From Candidatus Krumholzibacteriia bacterium (GTDB lineage: Bacteria; Krumholzibacteriota; Krumholzibacteria; WVZY01; JAKEHA01), in the NCBI GenBank assembly GCA_029863355.1, contig JAOTVO010000085.1:1-9527 (forward strand): a DNA stretch of 9,527 nucleotides. Direction: 5' to 3'. Under the pieces are notes generated by a model. It saw only the letters and a program-made list of their open reading frames with translations, was not told where the DNA came from and searched no databases. A program made the position numbers and the translations under genes. Shown piece after piece: positions 6,502 through 9,527 of this stretch (positions are counted from its first letter, which is position 1; every line of letters begins with the position of its first letter).

Positions 6502-9180
6502 ATGGGCCTTCACTACTTGCACAGTATCCTCGCGCCCCGCTCTGTCGCCGTGGTGGGGGCCACCAGCCGACCCGGCGCGCTGGGCGGCCGGGTTTTCGCC
6601 AACCTGATCGAAGCCGGTTACGCCGGCGAGCTCTACGCGGTCAACCCCAACCACGAGGAAGTTGCTGGGCGGCCATGCTTTGCGTCGCTGGACGCGATCG
6701 GCAAGCCGGTGGACGTCGCCGTCGTCGTGACGCCTGCAAAGAGTGTTCCCGATCTCGTGCGCCAGTGCGGTGCGGCGGGCATCGGTGGCGCCGTCGTGTT
6801 GTCGGCGGGCTTTCGCGAAATCGGCGCCCCGGGCCGGGCGCTCGAGCGGCGCATGCTGGACCATGCGCGCCTGCACGGCGTGCGCATCATCGGCCCCAAC
6901 TGTCTGGGCGTGATGCGCTCGTCGATCGGCCTCAACGCGTCCTTCAGCCACATCCCCGCGCTGCGGGGCGACCTCGCCCTGGTCTCGCAGTCGGGGGCGC
7001 TGTGGACGTCGATCCTGGACTGGGCGGCGGAGAACCACGTCGGCTTCTCGTCGGTGATATCGATGGGAGCGTCGGCCGACGTCGATTTCGGCGAGGTGCT
7101 GGATTACCTGGCCGTCGACCCGGAGACGAGGAGCATCCTCCTCTACATCGAGGGCATCGGCAACGCGCGGCGCTTCATGAGCGGGTTGCGCGTGGCCGCC
7201 CGCATGAAGCCGGTCGTGGTGGTCAAGGCCGGCCGCTTTTCCGAGGGCTCGCGCGCCGCCGTTTCCCACACCGGCTCGCTCGTCGGAGCTGACGACGTTT
7301 TCGACGCCGCGCTGCGGCGCGCCGGTGCCGTGCGCGTGATGACCATCGAGCAGCTCTTCTCCGCGGCCCGCATTCTCTCCAGCGGCGCGCACGTGCGCGG
7401 CGACCGCCTGGCCGTGGTGACCAACGCGGGCGGCCCCGGCGTGCTGGCCGCGGACTGCGCCGTAGAGAGCGGCGCGACGATCGCGCCGCTCGACGAGGCG
7501 ACCGTCGCCGCGCTGGACGCGCTGCTTCCCGCGCACTGGTCGCGCGGCAACCCCGTCGACATCCTGGGCGACGCCCCCGCCCAGCGCTACTACGAGGCGG
7601 TGTCGGCCTGCCAGCGCGACCCCGGCATCGACGGCGTGCTCGCCATGTTCGTGCCGCAGGCCATGAGCGACGCCACCGAATCGGCGCGGCACGTCGTGCG
7701 CGCGGCGGGGGAGGGGAGCAAGCCCACCCTGGCCTGCTGGCTGGGCGAGAGCCGGGTGCGTGAAGCGCGGAGGATCTTCGCCGAGGAGCGGATTCCGGCC
7801 TTCGAGACGCCCGAAGCCTCGGTGCAGGCGTTCTCGTACATGGCCGCGTACCACCGCAACCAGCGGCTGCTCATGCAGGTGCCCGGACCGCTGTCGGATC
7901 GCAGCGAGCCCGACGTCGAGGGCGCGCGCATGATCATCGAGGGCGCCCTGGCCGAGGGGCGCACGGTGCTCTCGACCACGGAGTCCAAGGCGCTGCTCGC
8001 CGCGTTCCACATCCCCACCGTGCCCAGCGTCGTGGCGCGCTCGCCGGGCGACGCGCTGGTCGCGGCGGAATCGGTGGGCTTTCCCGTGGCGTTGAAGATC
8101 CATTCCCACGACGTAACGCACAAATCCGACGTGGGGGGCGTGCGGCTCGGCATCGATGGTGCACACGCCATCCGCGCCGCCTTCAACGATCTCGTCGCCG
8201 GCGTGAAACGGGCGAAGCCCGACGCGGAGGTGATCGGCGTGACGGTGGAGCGCATGGTGCGCAAACCCCACGGGCGCGAGCTCATGGTCGGCGTGATTCG
8301 CGACCCGGTGTTCGGCCCCACGGTGAGCTTCGGCGCGGGCGGCACCGCCGGCGAGGTGATGCAGGACCGCTCGGTCGCGCTGCCGCCCCTCAACCGCCTC
8401 ATCATCCGCGACCTGGTGGGGCGCACGCGCGTGGCACGGCTGCTGGGCGCGTTCCGCAACATGCCGCCGGTCGATTCGGCGGCGATCGAAGGCGTGCTGC
8501 TCAACGTCTCCGCGATGGTCTGCGAGCTGCCGCACATCCAGGAACTCGACATCAACCCGCTGATCGCCGACGAGGAGGGAGCGGTGGCCGTCGACGCGCG
8601 CGTCGTGGTCGCACACCGCACGCCGACCGCCGACCGCTACGGGCACATGGCGATCCGCCCCTACGCCAGCCACCTGGTCAGCCGCTGGCAGCTGCCCGAC
8701 GGGCGCACGATGGTGATGCGGCCCATCCGGCCCGAGGACGCGGAGATCGAGGACACGTTCGTGCGCAACCTCTCCGCGCAGTCCAAGTACTTCCGTTTCA
8801 TGCGCGCGCTGCACGAGCTGACGCCGGAGATGCTGGTGCGCTTCACGCAGATCGACTTCGACCGGGAGATGGCGTTCATCGCGACCACCGAGGTGGAAGG
8901 CCGGGAGGAGGAGGTGGCGGTGGGACGCTACGTGACCAACCCGGACGGCGAGAGCTGCGAGTTCGCCCTGGTGGTGGGCGACGACTGGCGCCGACTGGGC
9001 ATCGGCTCGCGCATCATGATGGGTCTGGTGGAAGTGGCGAAGTCGCGGGGACTCAAGCGCATGGAGGGCGAGATCCTCTCCGGGAACACGAACATGCTCT
9101 CGCTGGTGAGCCGCCTCGGCTTCACCGTGCGCCCGTGCCCCGATGACGCCGGCGTGCAGGAAGCGGTCAAGCTGCTGTGA
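6502..9180 (+). CDS. Pat/YfiQ-like protein: NDP-forming acyl-CoA synthetase modules fused to GNAT acetyltransferase
   Basis: At 892 aa this matches the architecture and length (about 890 aa) of bacterial protein lysine acetyltransferase Pat/YfiQ. Domains in order: CoA-binding Rossmann domain (about 8-140, SVAVVGATSRPGALG, IIGPNCLG); succinyl-CoA-ligase-like domains (about 150-455, LVSQSGAL, KAGRFSEGSRAAVSHTGS, VVTNAGGPGVLAAD); an ATP-grasp domain (about 480-700, LKIHSHDVTHKSDVGGV, ELDINPLI); and a GNAT domain (about 730-890). The acetyl-CoA loop is RRLGIG (830-835), and E820 in SCEFALVV is a candidate catalytic base. Pat enzymes acetylate active-site lysines, classically of AMP-forming acetyl-CoA synthetase, and so tune acetyl-CoA metabolism. 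Both histidines that carry phosphate in ADP-forming acyl-CoA synthetases appear present (H256 in SHTG, H540 in HKSD). The ATG at 6502 is the first in-frame start after a stop at 6436. It has no good Shine-Dalgarno. It is transcribed away from the kor operon. Confidence 0.9.
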   Translation: MGLHYLHSILAPRSVAVVGATSRPGALGGRVFANLIEAGYAGELYAVNPNHEEVAGRPCFASLDAIGKPVDVAVVVTPAKSVPDLVRQCGAAGIGGAVVLSAGFREIGAPGRALERRMLDHARLHGVRIIGPNCLGVMRSSIGLNASFSHIPALRGDLALVSQSGALWTSILDWAAENHVGFSSVISMGASADVDFGEVLDYLAVDPETRSILLYIEGIGNARRFMSGLRVAARMKPVVVVKAGRFSEGSRAAVSHTGSLVGADDVFDAALRRAGAVRVMTIEQLFSAARILSSGAHVRGDRLAVVTNAGGPGVLAADCAVESGATIAPLDEATVAALDALLPAHWSRGNPVDILGDAPAQRYYEAVSACQRDPGIDGVLAMFVPQAMSDATESARHVVRAAGEGSKPTLACWLGESRVREARRIFAEERIPAFETPEASVQAFSYMAAYHRNQRLLMQVPGPLSDRSEPDVEGARMIIEGALAEGRTVLSTTESKALLAAFHIPTVPSVVARSPGDALVAAESVGFPVALKIHSHDVTHKSDVGGVRLGIDGAHAIRAAFNDLVAGVKRAKPDAEVIGVTVERMVRKPHGRELMVGVIRDPVFGPTVSFGAGGTAGEVMQDRSVALPPLNRLIIRDLVGRTRVARLLGAFRNMPPVDSAAIEGVLLNVSAMVCELPHIQELDINPLIADEEGAVAVDARVVVAHRTPTADRYGHMAIRPYASHLVSRWQLPDGRTMVMRPIRPEDAEIEDTFVRNLSAQSKYFRFMRALHELTPEMLVRFTQIDFDREMAFIATTEVEGREEEVAVGRYVTNPDGESCEFALVVGDDWRRLGIGSRIMMGLVEVAKSRGLKRMEGEILSGNTNMLSLVSRLGFTVRPCPDDAGVQEAVKLL

Positions 9181-9527
9181 CCCGGCACGCGCTCGGACGG
9201 GGGGCCCTGTGGGTGGTCGTGCTGGCGGTACCGGGGTGCGCGCTGCGCGGGTTGACCGGCAGCACGCCCGGGACGGCGCCGGTGCGCCCGACCTGCCGCG
9301 ACGGCGGCGCGGCCGTGCGCTGGATCGAGACGCCGGACTCGCTCGACCGGCGGCGGCTCGTGCAGTGGTGCGCGAGCGTCGGGCCGCCCCTGGTGGCCGA
9401 CTTCACCGGCGGCCGGCGCGAGCCGGTAGACTCGCTCGCCGTCGTGAGCTGGAACACGCACGTCGGCGGCGGCGACGTGATCGGACTGGTGGCCGGCCTG
9501 CGCTCGGGCGAGCTGACGGGCGGCGTG
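9177..9527 (+). CDS. Predicted lipoprotein of the endonuclease/exonuclease/phosphatase fold (partial)
   Basis: The frame opens at a GTG that overlaps the TGA stop of the Pat-like gene (GTGA) and stays open to the window edge, giving 117 residues. Residues 1-20 look like a signal peptide with basic residues followed by a hydrophobic stretch (LWVVVLAVPG). Cys21 in VPGC could be a lipidation site, although Pro at -2 is unusual. Residues 86-95 (SLAVVSWNTH) match the first beta strand and metal-site Asn of the endonuclease/exonuclease/phosphatase superfamily, whose members are usually written as a strand followed by WNxH. The remaining catalytic motifs would lie beyond the window. The overlap suggests cotranslation with the Pat-like gene, but a functional link is not evident. 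Export, lipidation and fold are inferred from short motifs. Confidence 0.6.
   Translation, partial: MTRHALGRGALWVVVLAVPGCALRGLTGSTPGTAPVRPTCRDGGAAVRWIETPDSLDRRRLVQWCASVGPPLVADFTGGRREPVDSLAVVSWNTHVGGGDVIGLVAGLRSGELTGGV

Noticed and set aside
6363..7292. Plus-strand frame with a striking AGGAGGT (6369-6375) 8 nt before a GTG at 6384
   Set aside because: The Shine-Dalgarno-like sequence is real, but the frame runs out of phase for about 790 nt inside the Pat-like gene and shows no domain. The best promoter (6410-6439) starts transcripts downstream of it.
6274..8814. Long minus-strand open frame (846 codons) opposite the Pat-like gene
   Set aside because: Antisense shadow of a well-supported gene. 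Its composition is rich in His, Arg, Ala and Gly with no domain, typical of a reverse-frame artefact.

Overview
The window is GC-rich bacterial DNA, tightly packed with genes apart from one AT-richer divergent intergenic region of about 420 bp. No rRNA, tRNA or mobile element is visible, so the organism can only be guessed. A high-GC bacterium, possibly from an uncultured or environmental lineage, that carries a ferredoxin-linked 2-oxoacid oxidoreductase and a Pat-like protein acetyltransferase would fit. I would not name a phylum with confidence.

Left part, minus strand (6084 down to 1): four consecutive genes that look like one operon. Its order is (1) a fused gamma-alpha subunit of a 2-oxoacid (probably 2-oxoglutarate):ferredoxin oxidoreductase (KorA type, 633 aa); (2) the TPP-binding beta subunit (KorB, 332 aa); (3) an 814-aa protein with a PFOR-like TPP fold that has lost its cofactor-binding motif, followed by a coiled coil, an Ala/Pro linker and a C-terminal [4Fe-4S] ferredoxin domain; (4) an RnfB-like polyferredoxin with one membrane helix, cut off by the window edge. 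Gaps are 23 nt, a 20-nt overlap and 15 nt. The inferred working model is that KorAB exchanges low-potential electrons with the ferredoxin tail of the 814-aa protein, which passes them to or from the membrane through the RnfB-like protein.

Middle (6085-6501): a divergent control region. It holds a perfect 16-bp palindrome with the AAACGTTT core typical of LacI/GalR-family operators, 54 bp upstream of korA. It also has a good plus-strand promoter with a perfect TATAAT box, a weaker minus-strand promoter and some dyad-symmetric sequence.

Right part, plus strand: an 892-aa Pat/YfiQ-type protein (NDP-forming acyl-CoA synthetase modules plus a C-terminal GNAT domain). It overlaps by 2 nt the start of a partial gene for a predicted lipoprotein of the endonuclease/exonuclease/phosphatase fold.

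The most interesting item is the four-gene cluster, especially the 814-aa protein with its apparently dead TPP domain and attached ferredoxin. A candidate operator and a divergent protein-acetylation gene sit directly upstream of it.
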